Shown here: piece by piece, positions 50,053 to 63,646 of the stretch
Numbering within the stretch: position 1 is the stretch's first letter
Layout of the letters: each line of letters begins with the position of its first letter
DNA from: Mycobacterium uberis
Lineage (GTDB): Bacteria > Actinomycetota > Actinomycetes > Mycobacteriales > Mycobacteriaceae
Length of the DNA stretch: 64,000 nt
Direction: 5' to 3'
Assembly: GCF_003408705.1 (NCBI RefSeq)
Contig: NZ_QAYL01000027.1
Coordinates: forward strand, 1-64,000
Position numbers and translations under genes: made by a program
The notes under the pieces: model-generated
The model's input: the letters and a program-made list of their open reading frames with translations, nothing else
The model's database searches: none
Told to the model about the DNA's origin: nothing

Positions 50053-52032
50053 ATGCAGACTGACGGGTCGACTGGAACGACGAAGTCGGCTCTGCGGGCT
50101 CCTCGGCTAATCTCCTTGGGTACCGCACTGATGATGGCTGGCCTACTGGGCAGTGCAGTCGCCATCACCATCTACGGGCTGTTCTCGCGAGCAGACCGCT
50201 ACGGCGCTGCCGACAATCCGGATCCCGGCAGCTTCATCAGCGTCGCCGAACCCATCGGGTACTTCGGTGGGTCGCTGTCGGGTGCGTTATGTCTTGGGGC
50301 ATTGGTTTACTTCGTGATGACGGTTCAGCCGCAGGTAGACGGCTTGATCGATGTACAGGCGTTTCGAATTCACCTTGCTGCAGAGCGTGTTTCCATTGCC
50401 TGGCTGGCGTTTGCTCTGGCGACAGTGGTGGTTCAGGCCGCTAACGACTCCGGTGTAACGCCGACTGAGCTTCGGACTGGCACAGCAATATTCAATGCCA
50501 TTGCCGCTTCGGAGACCTCACAGGCGTGGATCGTGGTGGCCATCTGCGCGTTGCTCATCGCGTCGACGCTGCGCGTCATCATTCGATGGCCGGGCCACGT
50601 TGTGCTGCTTATTCCCGCAGTGATTGGTGCCGTAGCGACCGCGGTAACCGGTAACGCAGGGCAGGGGCCAGACCACGACTACGCCACAAGCGCTGTGATT
50701 GTCTTCACGCTCGCCGTTGCCGCATTGAGTGGGCTCAAGATCATCGCGGCGATGACGGAAGTGACGCCAAGCCGCGCCGTGCTAATTGTGCAGGTTGTGA
50801 GTGGAGTGCTCGCGCTAGCATATGGCGCTAAGCTAGCCGATCTACTGAGCCCGGGCACGGCAATGACCCATTCGGATTTCGGTCGCCTCAGCCTGATGGC
50901 CGGAGTTCTACTGATGCTGGTATGCCTATCCGATTTTTGGGCATTGTTCGTGCGTCAGCCGCAATCCGATCGCCGGACACACCTTACCGCGCTGGCCATG
51001 ATGGTTATCATGGCAGCGACAGCGGCGATGTCTGTTCAGACTGCACCGCGATTCCTCACCCACAGGTTCACGACTTGGGACGTTTTTCTGGGTTACGAGC
51101 TGCCACAACCGCCTAACATTATCCGGTTTCTCACTATGTGGCGGTTCGACAGCTTCATTGGAGCTTCTGCCATCGCCCTTGGGATCGGATATTTAGCGGG
51201 CTTCGTCCGAATACGACGTGCCGGCAACGCCTGGCCGGTGGGCAGACTGGTGGCATGGTTGACCGGGTGTCTGGCACTAGTATTTACCAGCAGCTCTGGC
51301 GTACGTGTGTACGGTTCGGCGATGTTCAGTGTGCACATGGCCGAACATATGACATTGAATATGTTCATCCCGATCCTGCTTGTTCTGGGCGGGCCGGTCA
51401 CCTTGGCGCTTCGTGCGTTGCCCGCGGCCGGTGATGGCCAGCGTCCTGGACCGCGTGAATGGCTGACCTGGCTGATGCACTCCTCCGTAACGGCCTTCCT
51501 TTCCCACCCGGCTACGACCTTAATTCTGTTCGTGGGGTCGCCGTACATCGTTTACTTCACACCGCTGTTCGATATCCTAGTTCGCTATCACTGGGGCCAC
51601 GAATTCATGGCCGTCCACTTCTTGCTGGTCGGATATCTCTTCTACTGGACAATCATTGGTATCGATCCGGGGCCACGCAGACTCCCCTACCCAGTGCGGA
51701 TTGGACTACTGTTTGCTGTAATGCCATTTCACGCGTTTTTCGGGATCGTGCTTATGACCATGGCATCGGCAGTCGGTGCCAGGTTCTACCGCTCCGTCAA
51801 TCTACCGTGGCTGGCGAACATTAACACGGACCAGCACGTGGGCGGCGCAATCGCTTGGGGCACAACAGAATTGCCTGTCATCATCGTCATAGTGGCGCTA
51901 GTGGCCCAGTGGGTGCGCCAGGACCGCCGCATCGCCGTCCGCGAGGACCGGCATGCCGATAGTGGCTATGCCGATGACGACCTCGATGCATACAACGCGA
52001 TGCTGCGCGAGCTGTCCCGCATACGCAGATAA
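50053..52032 (+). CDS. CopD/CtaG-domain membrane protein (Rv0102-like)
   Basis: 659 aa (Mtb about 661). An N-terminal half with about eight helices resembles CopD copper-uptake domains. The C-terminal half has the CtaG (caa3-type oxidase assembly) pattern: [60 protein letters not shown] and the histidine-bearing [11 protein letters not shown] and [13 protein letters not shown]. The His/Met clusters are candidate copper ligands. It probably moves copper across, or hands copper to an oxidase at, the inner membrane. It follows the nrp operon as in Mtb, supporting a joint role in copper supply. Confidence 0.9.
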   Translation: MQTDGSTGTTKSALRAPRLISLGTALMMAGLLGSAVAITIYGLFSRADRYGAADNPDPGSFISVAEPIGYFGGSLSGALCLGALVYFVMTVQPQVDGLIDVQAFRIHLAAERVSIAWLAFALATVVVQAANDSGVTPTELRTGTAIFNAIAASETSQAWIVVAICALLIASTLRVIIRWPGHVVLLIPAVIGAVATAVTGNAGQGPDHDYATSAVIVFTLAVAALSGLKIIAAMTEVTPSRAVLIVQVVSGVLALAYGAKLADLLSPGTAMTHSDFGRLSLMAGVLLMLVCLSDFWALFVRQPQSDRRTHLTALAMMVIMAATAAMSVQTAPRFLTHRFTTWDVFLGYELPQPPNIIRFLTMWRFDSFIGASAIALGIGYLAGFVRIRRAGNAWPVGRLVAWLTGCLALVFTSSSGVRVYGSAMFSVHMAEHMTLNMFIPILLVLGGPVTLALRALPAAGDGQRPGPREWLTWLMHSSVTAFLSHPATTLILFVGSPYIVYFTPLFDILVRYHWGHEFMAVHFLLVGYLFYWTIIGIDPGPRRLPYPVRIGLLFAVMPFHAFFGIVLMTMASAVGARFYRSVNLPWLANINTDQHVGGAIAWGTTELPVIIVIVALVAQWVRQDRRIAVREDRHADSGYADDDLDAYNAMLRELSRIRR

Positions 52033-53358
52033 CAAGACTGTTCGTCGTCGATAAAGCCCTGCGCACTCAAGTACATATCTAGGCCACGCATAACCGTAGA
52101 ACGCAACTGTGACAGACTTCGTTTTGTGTTGGCACTGGGTTGGCCGATGAATGGGGGGCTGCGGTACTGACGGTCGCATTGCTGGTAGAAGGCTACAAGT
52201 ACTCAACCCTCGGAGAGTCCAACGTCCGTGGTGAGGTGTCAGGCCAGGCAGTATGTCATTGTTGATCCATCGTTTGTCGAACTGACCGTGGTCCATAGAG
52301 AAGCATTCAGTACTCCCCTACAGCTACACGAAAAGTCGATGCTATCACGAAGTGACTACCACCGAGTTCAGTTCACTGACAAAAGAAATCGGCACCATGA
52401 TAAACACCATCGAGCCAACTCCAGGAGTGTTCGACTTCCACGAAGCAGACTTCATAATGAAGCACTATGCAAGTAAAAGCAGCACCATAACCGTCGTTGA
52501 CAATACCTCCAATCAGATGGGCCGGCCGCAACCGACTATGTGATGAGACACCGCCCGTAGCGACCAATACATTTTCGACACGTTCCGTTCTGCGCGTCTG
52601 GTAAACTGGAAAGTCCTATTGTCCTGTAACAAACACAGCGCTAAGAAGTCCACAGCGACAAATCCAAAGCCATCTAGGACCTAGTAAAACACTTGCACGA
52701 CACCAAGATAAGTGTTCTCATCGATAGTATGGTAGTTAACAAATCTCTCATCGATAGGTATCGGCTTCCAAGACCACATGCTCGGCGGTAAAGACCAACA
52801 GTCCTCGACCGCCAACAGAATCTCCAACTTGCAAATCTGAGATTACAGAGTCCAGTTCACCGAATTGGACGTGCGCATTACAGTGACCAACGGCGCAGCC
52901 GACCTAGTCGACCTGGACCGTCAACGCCAGGTCTACAAAACCATGACGGAACTGCTTCAACCAATTTCAACTGTACGAGTATCACACTATGGAGATTCAT
53001 CGGCAAACGATCCTGGATCACGGACTAGCCTGATATCGTCTCTGAATACGGTGCAGCTACCCCACTGCAACCACTTATGTCCGGAACCCGCCTGACCGGG
53101 GATTACTGACGCCCTCACTTGATAACTACAGTGGTTATTGTGATTATTCTAGCCTCCACAGTGATCGTAAAGTGAGGTAGCTTGATGCAGCCTTGCACCA
53201 TAGTTCGGCTCGTATGCTATTTCAGCCGTCGAGCAAAATCTTGTGTCGTGTGGCTGTCGCCGACACAAGCTATCTCGACGGTATCAAGAGCCGGAAAAAT
53301 GTGCGGGCATTCCCAATCCCCTTCGGGCCGTACACGGTGAAGGCTCCGCACCGGAATT
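52033..53358. other. Decayed region between the Rv0102-like gene and ctpB
   Basis: About 1.3 kb. + strand pieces 52352-52543 (MTTTEFSSLTKEIGTMINTI) and 52865-53095 (MDVRITVTNGAADLVDLDRQ) look like small protein fragments but match no family I can name. A short imperfect repeat TCTCATCGATA occurs at about 52716 and 52746. Confidence 0.4.
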
Positions 53359-55605
53359 CTAACTTGACGGGTGGGAAGGTCCAAAATTGCGTAGCCGCAA
53401 GCTGTTTGACACCACGAAAAACGACGAAAACGCCATGGCGGCACCGGCGATCAGAGGATTGAGTAGACCGCTGGCAGCGATAGGGATTGCCGCGACGTTG
53501 TAGCCGAATGCCCAGATCATGTTGGTCCGAATTACCCGTATGGTGGCACGCGCCAGGTCCAAGGCACACGGAACAGCATCCAGACTGTCGCGGACTAGGA
53601 TGATATCGGCGGCGCCGATCGCGACATCGGTGCCGCGTCCCATCGCCAAGCCTAGATCGGCACATACCAAGGCGGGACCGTCATTAATACCGTCTCCGAC
53701 CATCGCAACCGTATGCCCCTGATCACGCAGTCGTTGGATAACGTCGGCCTTGGCTTCGGGTAGCACATCGGCGATAACGGTGTCAATCCCCACCTGTGCT
53801 GCAACCGCACACGCGGCGGCCTGGTTATCACCGGTGAGCAGAATTGTACGCAGCCCACGACTGCGCAGTGCTGCGACGGCGTCAGCTGCTGAATCCTTGA
53901 CTGCATCGGAAATCGCTACAGCTCCACAAACAACACCATCGACCGCCACAAAAACTACTGTCTCACCGCGGGATTCGCCTTCACGCCGTGCAGAGTCGAT
54001 GGCGACATCACATGGCGTACTCCTGGTAACCCAGGACGGCTTACCAATCTCGACATGGTGCTCAGCGACAACTCCCGACACGCCGCACCCGGCAAACGCG
54101 ACGAAGTCGGCGACCGGAAGCAGATCTGCAGATGCGGCCACAATAGCCGTTGCCACCGCATGCTCAGAGGCCGCTTCTACTGCGGAGGCGAGCGCCAGAA
54201 CATCACCGGAACCCCACCCAGCAGTTGACGTTACCGTGCTCACACTCAGCTGCCCGCGTGTCAACGTACCGGTCTTGTCGAATACCACGATATCGATTGC
54301 ACGGATGGTTTCCAACGCTTGGTAGCTCTTGATGAGGATTCCCAATTGGGCACCCCTCCCTGAAGCGACCATCATGGCAGTGGGGGTAGCAAGCCCAAGC
54401 GCGCAAGGACATGCGATCACCAAGACCCCGAGCATCACGGAGAAAGCATGATCTGGACTGGTTCCAGCCACAAGCCACACCGCGCCCGCTAATCCGGCGA
54501 TGACGAATACTGTCGGTACAAACACGGCCGCGATACGATCGGCGAGGCGTTGCACGCGAGCTTTTCGCGCTTGTGCATCCTGAACGAGACGGACTATCGC
54601 CGCAAATTGAGTATCACCACCGACTGCGGTGGCTTCGACCACCAGGCGGCCGTCGAGCACGGTGGTACCGCCCACCACGGTGGACGCTGGAGACGCCCGT
54701 ACCGGTCTGGCTTCACCAGTAACCGCGCTCATATCGATTGCTGCGGTGCCATCGATCACCACACCGTCTGCGGCAATGATCTCGCCGGGCCGTACCACAA
54801 AGTGTTGTTGCTGTTTCAGCTCTCCGGCCGGTATAATCAGCTCTGCTCCATTGGGCAACAAGACCGTTACATTTTTAGCGCCAAGTGCAGCAAGTGCGCG
54901 TAGTGCACCGCCAGCCTTGGATTTGGCGCGAGCCTCGAAGAACCGGCCCGCAAGAACAAAGACGGTGACTCCAGCAGCAACCTCAAGATAGATCGAGTCG
55001 CTGCACAGGATCGCCTGCCAAATTCCATGGGTGTCCCGGGGTGGTCTGGCCACGAAGATCGTCGACAGCGACCAACCAGTGGCCGCCACGATGCCGACCG
55101 AAATCAACACTTCCATGGATGCTGTCCGGTGGCGCATGTTGCGCAGCGCAACACGATAGAAAGGCCACGCGGCCCATGTCACGATCGGGGCTGCTAACGC
55201 GGTTAGCAGACAACCCCAACCGGGGAATCTGTTCGTCGGTACGATCGCGAACATGGCCGACAGATCGGCCAATGGCACGAACAGCAGCGCCGCGACGATG
55301 AGCCGTCGCAGCAGGCTGCGAGCATAGTCGTCGTCAGGATCCGTTTTTTCGGCAGCGGACTCCGCGTGTGCAGCCGCACCATATCCGGCCTGTTTAATCA
55401 CCTGGCACAGCTCATCGGCCGTCACGTCGGCGGCATCGATAGTCGCAACTCGGGTGGCGAAGTTGACTGATGCACGAACACCAGGAATCTTGTTGAGCTT
55501 CGTTTCGACCCGACTCGCGCAGGCCGTGCACGACATGCCCACAACATCCAGCTGGATACGTTGCACAGACACACGGTTAGTGTCCTGCACAAGCGGAGCC
55601 GTCAC
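53359..55605 (-). CDS. ctpB: Copper-type P1B ATPase CtpB
   Basis: 748 aa from GTG 55605 (V-T-A-P-L), which follows AGGAGG closely; GTG 55617 is in frame upstream but lies on the ribosome site. The N-terminal metal domain has [11 protein letters not shown] (Cys26, Cys29). The P-type hallmarks are present: [39 protein letters not shown] and [14 protein letters not shown]. Very similar to Mtb CtpB (Rv0103c) and to CtpA in this window. Its convergent position to the nrp operon matches Mtb. It probably imports or loads copper delivered by the isonitrile lipopeptide; direction of transport is inferred, not shown. Confidence 0.95.
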   Translation of the reverse strand: MTAPLVQDTNRVSVQRIQLDVVGMSCTACASRVETKLNKIPGVRASVNFATRVATIDAADVTADELCQVIKQAGYGAAAHAESAAEKTDPDDDYARSLLRRLIVAALLFVPLADLSAMFAIVPTNRFPGWGCLLTALAAPIVTWAAWPFYRVALRNMRHRTASMEVLISVGIVAATGWSLSTIFVARPPRDTHGIWQAILCSDSIYLEVAAGVTVFVLAGRFFEARAKSKAGGALRALAALGAKNVTVLLPNGAELIIPAGELKQQQHFVVRPGEIIAADGVVIDGTAAIDMSAVTGEARPVRASPASTVVGGTTVLDGRLVVEATAVGGDTQFAAIVRLVQDAQARKARVQRLADRIAAVFVPTVFVIAGLAGAVWLVAGTSPDHAFSVMLGVLVIACPCALGLATPTAMMVASGRGAQLGILIKSYQALETIRAIDIVVFDKTGTLTRGQLSVSTVTSTAGWGSGDVLALASAVEAASEHAVATAIVAASADLLPVADFVAFAGCGVSGVVAEHHVEIGKPSWVTRSTPCDVAIDSARREGESRGETVVFVAVDGVVCGAVAISDAVKDSAADAVAALRSRGLRTILLTGDNQAAACAVAAQVGIDTVIADVLPEAKADVIQRLRDQGHTVAMVGDGINDGPALVCADLGLAMGRGTDVAIGAADIILVRDSLDAVPCALDLARATIRVIRTNMIWAFGYNVAAIPIAASGLLNPLIAGAAMAFSSFFVVSNSLRLRNFGPSHPSS

Positions 55606-55682
55606 GACCCTCCTCACATCGACTGATTGCGCACCGTCAGACTACTAGTGCAACCGCAGACGTTTTAACAAAGCAGCCGCGG

Positions 55683-55982
55683 TCAGCCGAGCACGCGGTC
55701 CGCGGGTTTTAGCAACCACTCCCGCTGGCGAAGGTATAAATGCCGTACCAACGACGTTCCCATGACCCGTGTACGTAGATGGCGCCAGAGCCGCCGATTA
55801 CGACGAGCCTCTCCTGCGTTGCAGGCCACGCAGCTACATCGGAATTCGGTTTCGATTGCGGGCTCAGTGAACTCCCCGAGCAGATCGCCAGTGAACACTA
55901 CAACCACGCCGCCGTCCACGCCAGGTTCCATCACGACTAAAGCCGACGTGGTATGTCCACGGCCCAGATGGGCAATGGTCAC
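55683..55982 (-). pseudogene. Metallo-beta-lactamase-fold hydrolase C-terminal remnant
   Basis: The minus-strand frame reads VTIAHLGRGHTTSALVVMEP then GVDGGVVVVFTGDLLGEFTE, the G-x-G-H-T and F-T-G-D-L metal-ligand motifs of MBL-fold proteins. The tail (VRHLYLRQREWLL) fits the end of such proteins. The N-terminal H-x-H-x-D-H half is missing. Confidence 0.6.
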
Positions 55983-57572
55983 ACTCCGACCACCGAGATT
56001 ATTATGGTCGAGGCCTAGCGGTCACACTAGTGCTCGATGCCAGCAGTATGCTGGTAACGTCACAAACTCGGTAGCAAACTATCCAGGCCAGCGAAAAAGA
56101 CACTGCCCGAGCCCGGGGCTAGAAGATTGTACGACAACAAGATTTAGTCCGATGTTTACGACGCGCGGCTGGCGCCTAACCGGCTGATCCAGGCATGGCA
56201 ACAAGAACAAACTGCTGGTGTACCTACCGGAGACGGTGAATGCCTTCAAGAAGCGGCCGTCGGGCAAGGCTTCGATGCCGCCACCTCACTCATTGTCGAG
56301 GCGATAGGACTCATGCACGAAGTTCGCCCCGCCGCTAACATCGTGTACAGTATGGCTCGCGATGCCACCCGAACCGCTGAACCGGCTATCAATACAACGG
56401 TGACTCACTAAACCCCTTAATGCAGAGGTAGACCACTCGGTGGTTCGCCACAGCCAGCAAGTGACCTACTAATCGCACAGGTCCAGAACATCGTGCACCT
56501 GTCTCCAGGAGTGCGGTACTCGGTGGGAATCTAGGGTCCGAAGCAGACCGAGCAGCGCCTCTGGCCTGCTAATGCGCTACCTCAATACCACCCTACCACG
56601 CACATGGCTGCCGAAGGCAAGCTGGAATACTAACGTGCGTTGTCAGCATGGACGTTGGCTATTCGAGACTACAAGCGTACACATCGTCGTATCTGATACT
56701 AAAAATATTCTTCTATGTCTTCGAACTTGTCCTCATAGGGCCAGACGGTTCCTTCCGTGTAAAGGCTCAATCTCGTACTCTCGTCCATCGACCAGCACCT
56801 CATCTAACGACATCTCGAGCAGTGGCAACCACGGAAACGCTATCAGCAGCTCCGCCTCGATCTCATGGCGAAACGTGCTCAGGTTGCGCATCCACTCTCG
56901 GAGATCGCCCTTCTAGACCTCACCGGGTTACACGCTCCCATGCCGTTCCATCGCGAACCAGGGTTACCGTGATCACAGCGTAGGCGGGGCCACTGCCGTG
57001 CGCTTGGTGTGGTGGACTAGAGTAGTAGTAGATCTCGTCACTCTCGGCTAGCATAAGCATCCCGCCCTCTTGACTTGAAATGAGGCCTGGAACTCCATCT
57101 TCCGCGCGCTCACACATCTTGATCTTGTGGTGGAACCACAGAACACCCTACGTTCGAGCAGACGATAGGCTCCCACCACTTTTGGCGTCAACCACTGGGT
57201 CGACATGTGCGCAATAACGTATAGTGGCAGCCTTAACTATAATCCTACACGGTGCAATTCCACATCGATGCGCTTAAAGCTGTAGTGCTATATGGCGGTT
57301 GGCACGCCGTGGGTTCCGTGCCGAGCCCTATCGCCAGTTGCCCGACGACGCCACGGGTACTCACCTTCCCCGCTTACAAACCCGGCGCTGCGCTTCTTCA
57401 CTCGAACACCACATAGCTGTCAAGGCCGCGCGCCGTCTTGGTGTCCCTGGCCTCGTAACAGGTTTCGTCACGCACCAGTACGGGTACGCAACTACCGCCG
57501 TTGTCGGTGACATGTCAGACCCTACATGCAAGGTGGCGTCAGCACGATGACCGCCGCATGAAAGGGACAACG
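55983..57572. other. Decayed region, 1.6 kb
   Basis: A + strand stretch 56200-56410 (LQEAAVGQGFDAATSLIVEA then IGLMHEVRPAANIVYSMARD) looks like the C-terminus of a small protein, family unknown. Minus strand 56920-57117 is open without similarity. This segment is the junction between the Rv0092-Rv0103-like block and the Rv1909-Rv1900-like block. Confidence 0.45.
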
Positions 57573-58016
57573 ATGTGCTGGATATGTGACTGCCCGGGCA
57601 GCGCCAAAGACGATTACCTCGACCATCTGCGAGCGACGATTCGCCGGCGTGGTTGGACAGTGCAATATGTGAAAAGCGACCGAGTGCCCTACGCATATAC
57701 CGTCGGCCTGACCTATCACGGCTTACCGGAGTTCTTGATGACTGACACCTTACCCCAGCAAGCTGCGCGGATTGTTGGGCGGCGTTGCCCGATCAACCCC
57801 CGGCCTACGCCCACCGAATCCCGGTGACCGACTAAGGCTCAGCGTCAGCACCGTGGTGGAAGCCGTTGCAATTGAGCATACCGGCGCACATATGAAGCCA
57901 CGATCGCGATTTACGGCAGCAACGTCAAGGCACTGCAGCTGGTGTGCGCTGACTGACGCGATCGCTGGCCTTGGGTTCCGGGCTTCAACGACGGTCGAGG
58001 CATCCAACCGGTGCTA
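57573..58016 (+). pseudogene. DUF4262 protein remnant (Rv1907c-like)
   Basis: ATG 57573 begins MCWICDCPGSAKDDYLDHLR, then GWTVQYVKSDRVPYAYTVGL and HGLPEFLMT, the DUF4262 pattern. The frame shifts near 57775. YEATIAIYGSNVKALQLVCA and WPWVPGFNDGRGIQPVLGV follow in other frames to 58016. It lies upstream of furA-katG, whereas the Mtb homologue is downstream of katG, so a local rearrangement is possible. Confidence 0.65.
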
Positions 58017-58059
58017 GGTGTGGAGCCACGCCAAACTCTTGACCGATTCCAGAAAAGAG

Positions 58060-58078
58060 AGTCATATTGTTAAGTGTG
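58060..58078 (+). promoter_or_regulatory. Probable furA-katG promoter with a near-leaderless start
   Basis: A short A+T-rich tract AGTCATATTGTTAAGT directly precedes GTG 58076. Mtb furA is transcribed from a promoter that close to its start, with the FurA operator overlapping it. CATATT could be the -10. No ribosome site is present, consistent with a leaderless message. Confidence 0.4.
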
Positions 58079-58524
58079 TCCCCGATGTCGGCGGACTACG
58101 TGAAGCAGTTGCGCTTGGCTGATTTACGTGTGATCCGTCCACAGGTTGACGTGCTCGAAGCGATGCACGACAACCCGCACGCGGACACCAAAACAATTTG
58201 TGGTGTCGTGCGAGCCGGATTGACCAAAGTGTCCCGGCGGACCGTATACGACGCAGCGTATGCCCTAACCTCTGTGGATTTGGTGTGGCCAACCCAGCCC
58301 TCGGATTCGGTTACGCTCTGCGAAGCACGGATCGGCGACAACCACCATCAAATTTTCTATCGGTCCTGCGGGGGAATCGCAGACGTCAATTATGCAGTCG
58401 GTGAGGCGCCATACCTGACCGCCTCAGACCATAACAGTTTCCTTGTTGAAGAAACTCTCCAGTTATCTACTGGGACCGATGCCCGGACTGCTCGACACCG
58501 GACACTTCGCGATCACACCCGTGA
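58076..58524 (+). pseudogene. furA: FurA (ferric-uptake-type repressor of katG), degenerate and frameshifted
   Basis: From GTG 58076 the frame reads VSPMSADYVKQLRLADLRVI then HADTKTICGVVRAGLTKVSR and GDNHHQIFYRSCGGIADVNY. Compared with Mtb FurA, metal-site residues are changed: the H-H-H run is H-H-Q and C-R-S-C is Y-R-S-C. Near 58455-58465 the frame shifts, so the C-terminal second zinc pair appears only out of frame as VIYWDRCPDCSTPDTSRSHP, ending TGA 58522-58524. Without the shift the frame runs on into katG. A working repressor is very unlikely. It would normally bind the operator in front of furA and repress furA-katG. Confidence 0.8.
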
Positions 58525-60801
<2,277 letters not shown>

Positions 60802-60869
60802 CGGCTAGACACACCGTACGAGCCCAGCCTGACGCCTCAGCAGTTCGAAATCACCCACCTGATACTACG

Positions 60870-61286
60870 TGGTCGACGACAGCATAAGTTACAGCGCAAT
60901 CTGTCCTCGCGGATGTGAGGGCTGCGGGTTGTGCTGTGTCTTCGGCGCGGGTACCAGCGCCGAAGACGGTCATCGACCAAGAAGGCACATACGCGGTGAG
61001 GACTGACATCGCGCCCAACACGTACAGCTCCACAGGACCTGTCGGCAACGGGACGTGTTAGTGAAAGCAGGTAGGTAACCCCGATGCCAACCTTGTTGAT
61101 AACATAATGAGTAAAAAGCTGCAGGGGTTGCAGATTGCGCAAATGGGTGGCGTCACCGCCGATATCTCCGGAACGGCAAGCAAGGGCTCACTGCAAAGCA
61201 ATCTCGGGATTCTAAATGGGCTGCTCGTCCCAACGGACAGCAAATGCCGCAATCCTGATCGCTACCCGTCACGCCCAGACGGCTGA
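60870..61286 (+). pseudogene. Rv1906c-like secreted-protein remnant
   Basis: TVIDQEGTYAVRTDIAPNTY then SSTGPVGNGTC is the repeat-like motif of small mycobacterial exported proteins (D-G-T-x-x-V-G-T-D-I-x-P-G-T-Y). A stop follows, and LVDNIMSKKLQGLQIAQMGG continues the family in another frame. The gene follows katG as in Mtb. Confidence 0.6.
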
Positions 61287-61312
61287 ACCAGTTTCTCGAT
61301 TACGGTACTATC

Positions 61313-61914
61313 GTGGCAAATAGCGGGCGACCGACTATCGTCATTGGTGCCGGCGTGAGTGGCGTAGTGTCAGCGGTGTGTCTGACCGAAGCCGGATGGC
61401 CGGTACGGCTGAGGACTGCCGTAATGCCGCAACAGACGACCTCCGCGGTCACGGGTGCAATATAGGCACCGCCACAGCCAGCGGAACGTGTCACTACACC
61501 ACTGGCTTGGACCCAACACTCGCCGCGTGTATTTCATGAACTGGCTAACGACCTCGGCACCGGGGTGCGGATGGCGCTAGCGTTGACCGTCGACGACCTG
61601 CCCAGGTCCGGACACGATGAGGCTTGCCACCAAGCTGATATCCTCGACCTATTATCGGCGAACTGAGCCGACCTGCCCAACGGCTTCGGTGCCGAATTTC
61701 TTGGCATCATGCTGATGATCGATACCTCAGTCACCTGACAGTGCGGCTGGCTGCAGTCGGCTGCGAAATCGAAACTTGTTCGGTTCAGTCGCTGGCTGAG
61801 GCTGCAGACACCGCACCAATAGCAGTGAACTGCGCAGGTCTCGGCGAGGCAGCCAGCGCAGAAGACGACACGGTGTGGCCGCTATTTGATGAACACGTGA
61901 TTCTCGCTATTTAG
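61313..61914 (+). pseudogene. aao: D-amino acid oxidase remnant
   Basis: GTG 61313 begins VANSGRPTIVIGAGVSGVVS, the FAD-binding dinucleotide fold. It continues LTEAGWPVRL, then a stop after AVTGAI, then WTQHSPRVFHELANDLGTGV and AVNCAGLGEAASAEDD in other frames. Order as in Mtb Rv1905c. Confidence 0.75.
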
Positions 61915-61984
61915 GCACGCTGTCCCAGCGGTGCAGCCGATGCAACACCGTCGTATTCTGCGCGCTGCTAGGGCTGCCGACCGT

Positions 61985-62357
61985 ACCGCTCTTCGCCTAC
62001 TCACACACCGTGGCGATAGTTATGCCTCGGATCGTTCCTGATGTAGGTCTGCGTACAAGGTGCGTGTGGTGTCATCCCTGCGCACCTGACCGAGATGTTG
62101 CTGGACACCAATCCGCTATCTTACACCTCGGCGTCATCTACCAGTTCGGCAATCTGCTCGCGGCGTTCAATCTGCCCATCCAGGAGCATCTGGCCGAGTC
62201 CCACGGTTACCCCTTCGCGTTGACCACTACGATGATGATATCGCTTGGCGTCGCGATAGTGACACTGATCGGCAAGGACACGACTGGAGTCCGTTTTCGC
62301 ACTTCCGAAACCGCTTTCTGCCCAACAGAAGTGACGTTACCTAACCGGTATTACTGA
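61985..62357 (+). pseudogene. nanT: MFS (NanT-type) transporter C-terminal remnant
   Basis: The frame carries GVIYQFGNLLAAFNLPIQEH then LAESHGYPFALTTT and GKDTTGVRF, ending [10 protein letters not shown] at TGA 62355-62357. This matches the last two helices and tail of the Rv1902c transporter. The rest is lost. It overlaps the 3' end of the convergent cinA by a few bases. Confidence 0.65.
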
Positions 62358-63618
62358 GTGCATGGCGCAGCAGGTGCATCGCCACAGTCGTTGAGCGCTC
62401 ACGGATATCGGACCGGTTACCGGGCAACCGCAGTGTCCGGGTGAGTGTCAGACCTCCGTCGGCAAGCATCACGGCGAAACAGACAGTCCCGACTGGTTTT
62501 TCCGCAGTCCCCCCACCCGGGCCAGCGACTCCGGTGATCGCTGCGGACGTATCGACGCCGAAACGCTGCAGCGTACCCGCCGCCATCGCTTCGGCCACCG
62601 GCTCGGAGACCGCCCCATGCGCCGCAATCAACGCTTGGTCAACGCCGAGTAACGTAGCTTTGGCTTCGTTAGAGTAGGTGACCAGACCACCCGCCACATA
62701 GTCGGAGGAGCCAGGCCGTTCGGTCAGCCTTGCTGCTAGCAGTCCTGCAGTACAGGATTCGGCGGTCGCGATCCGCCGGCCGATCAATAGTTGGGCAATT
62801 AGATCATCCACGCACAAGCTATCTTCGGAGTAGAGCTGATGTCTGTGCCGGTCGCGCAGCAGCTGCGTTAACTCCGCATAGACGCTGGCGGCATTCGGCT
62901 CGTAGCGGGTCACCATTTCGATCTCCCCGTGCCGTAAGCAAGTGGTGATCTCGAGCGAGTCAAAGCCGGGTATGCAGGCCTGCGCGTCACGCAACGTCTC
63001 GGCGAGCCCCGACTCGGGTAGCCCGAACATCCGCAGAGTCTGCTGCCGGTAGATCGTTCGGCCGGCGATTGCTTCCCGTGTGGCTGTGGCCTCGACGGCA
63101 TTGTGCCACATCGGTTGCAGCTCACGCGGCGGTCCTGGCAGCACAACCACCGTCGGCTTGCCAGGCACCACCAGACCCGGTGCAGTGCCGACCGGGTCAA
63201 GCACCTGTGAACCGACGGGAATCATCGCCTGCTTGCGGTTGGCGGCGCGCACCGCATCAAAGTCACCGGGATTGAAGTGTGCCATCAATGACTTGAGAAT
63301 GGCGGCAATCTTGTTCTCAAGCTCGACATCCAACACCATCTGGCGGCCACAGAAACGCGCCACCGCCTCGACGGTCATGTCGTCGGCGGTGGGGCCCAGA
63401 CCACCGCTAGTAACGATCAAGTCTACACCCGCCTCTGCCATGAAGCGCAGTTGCGCGTCGATGTCGGCAAGACGATCACCGCAGATCGTGATATGTGCTA
63501 GCTCGACGCCTAGCTCGAGCAGCCGATCGGCGATCCAGGGGCCATTTCTATCTTGAACCCGACCGGTGAGGACTTCCGTTCCGGTGACCATGATGCCTGC
63601 ACGTGCGCTCACCACCAT
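62341..63618 (-). CDS. cinA: CinA-like protein (nicotinamide-nucleotide amidase / MoCF-like domain)
   Basis: 425 aa from ATG 63618 (M-V-V-S-A-R-A-G), with an in-frame ATG four codons upstream. The N-terminal MoaB/Mog-like domain has [20 protein letters not shown] and [20 protein letters not shown]. The C-terminal amidase-like domain has [33 protein letters not shown] and [10 protein letters not shown]. Close to Mtb Rv1901 throughout. Probable role in pyridine-nucleotide repair/salvage; in mycobacteria CinA has been linked to tolerance of drugs that form NAD adducts such as isoniazid. Confidence 0.93.
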   Translation of the reverse strand: MVVSARAGIMVTGTEVLTGRVQDRNGPWIADRLLELGVELAHITICGDRLADIDAQLRFMAEAGVDLIVTSGGLGPTADDMTVEAVARFCGRQMVLDVELENKIAAILKSLMAHFNPGDFDAVRAANRKQAMIPVGSQVLDPVGTAPGLVVPGKPTVVVLPGPPRELQPMWHNAVEATATREAIAGRTIYRQQTLRMFGLPESGLAETLRDAQACIPGFDSLEITTCLRHGEIEMVTRYEPNAASVYAELTQLLRDRHRHQLYSEDSLCVDDLIAQLLIGRRIATAESCTAGLLAARLTERPGSSDYVAGGLVTYSNEAKATLLGVDQALIAAHGAVSEPVAEAMAAGTLQRFGVDTSAAITGVAGPGGGTAEKPVGTVCFAVMLADGGLTLTRTLRLPGNRSDIRERSTTVAMHLLRHALSNTG

Positions 63619-63646
63619 GAGCCTACGCATGCATTAGTGTGGGGTC

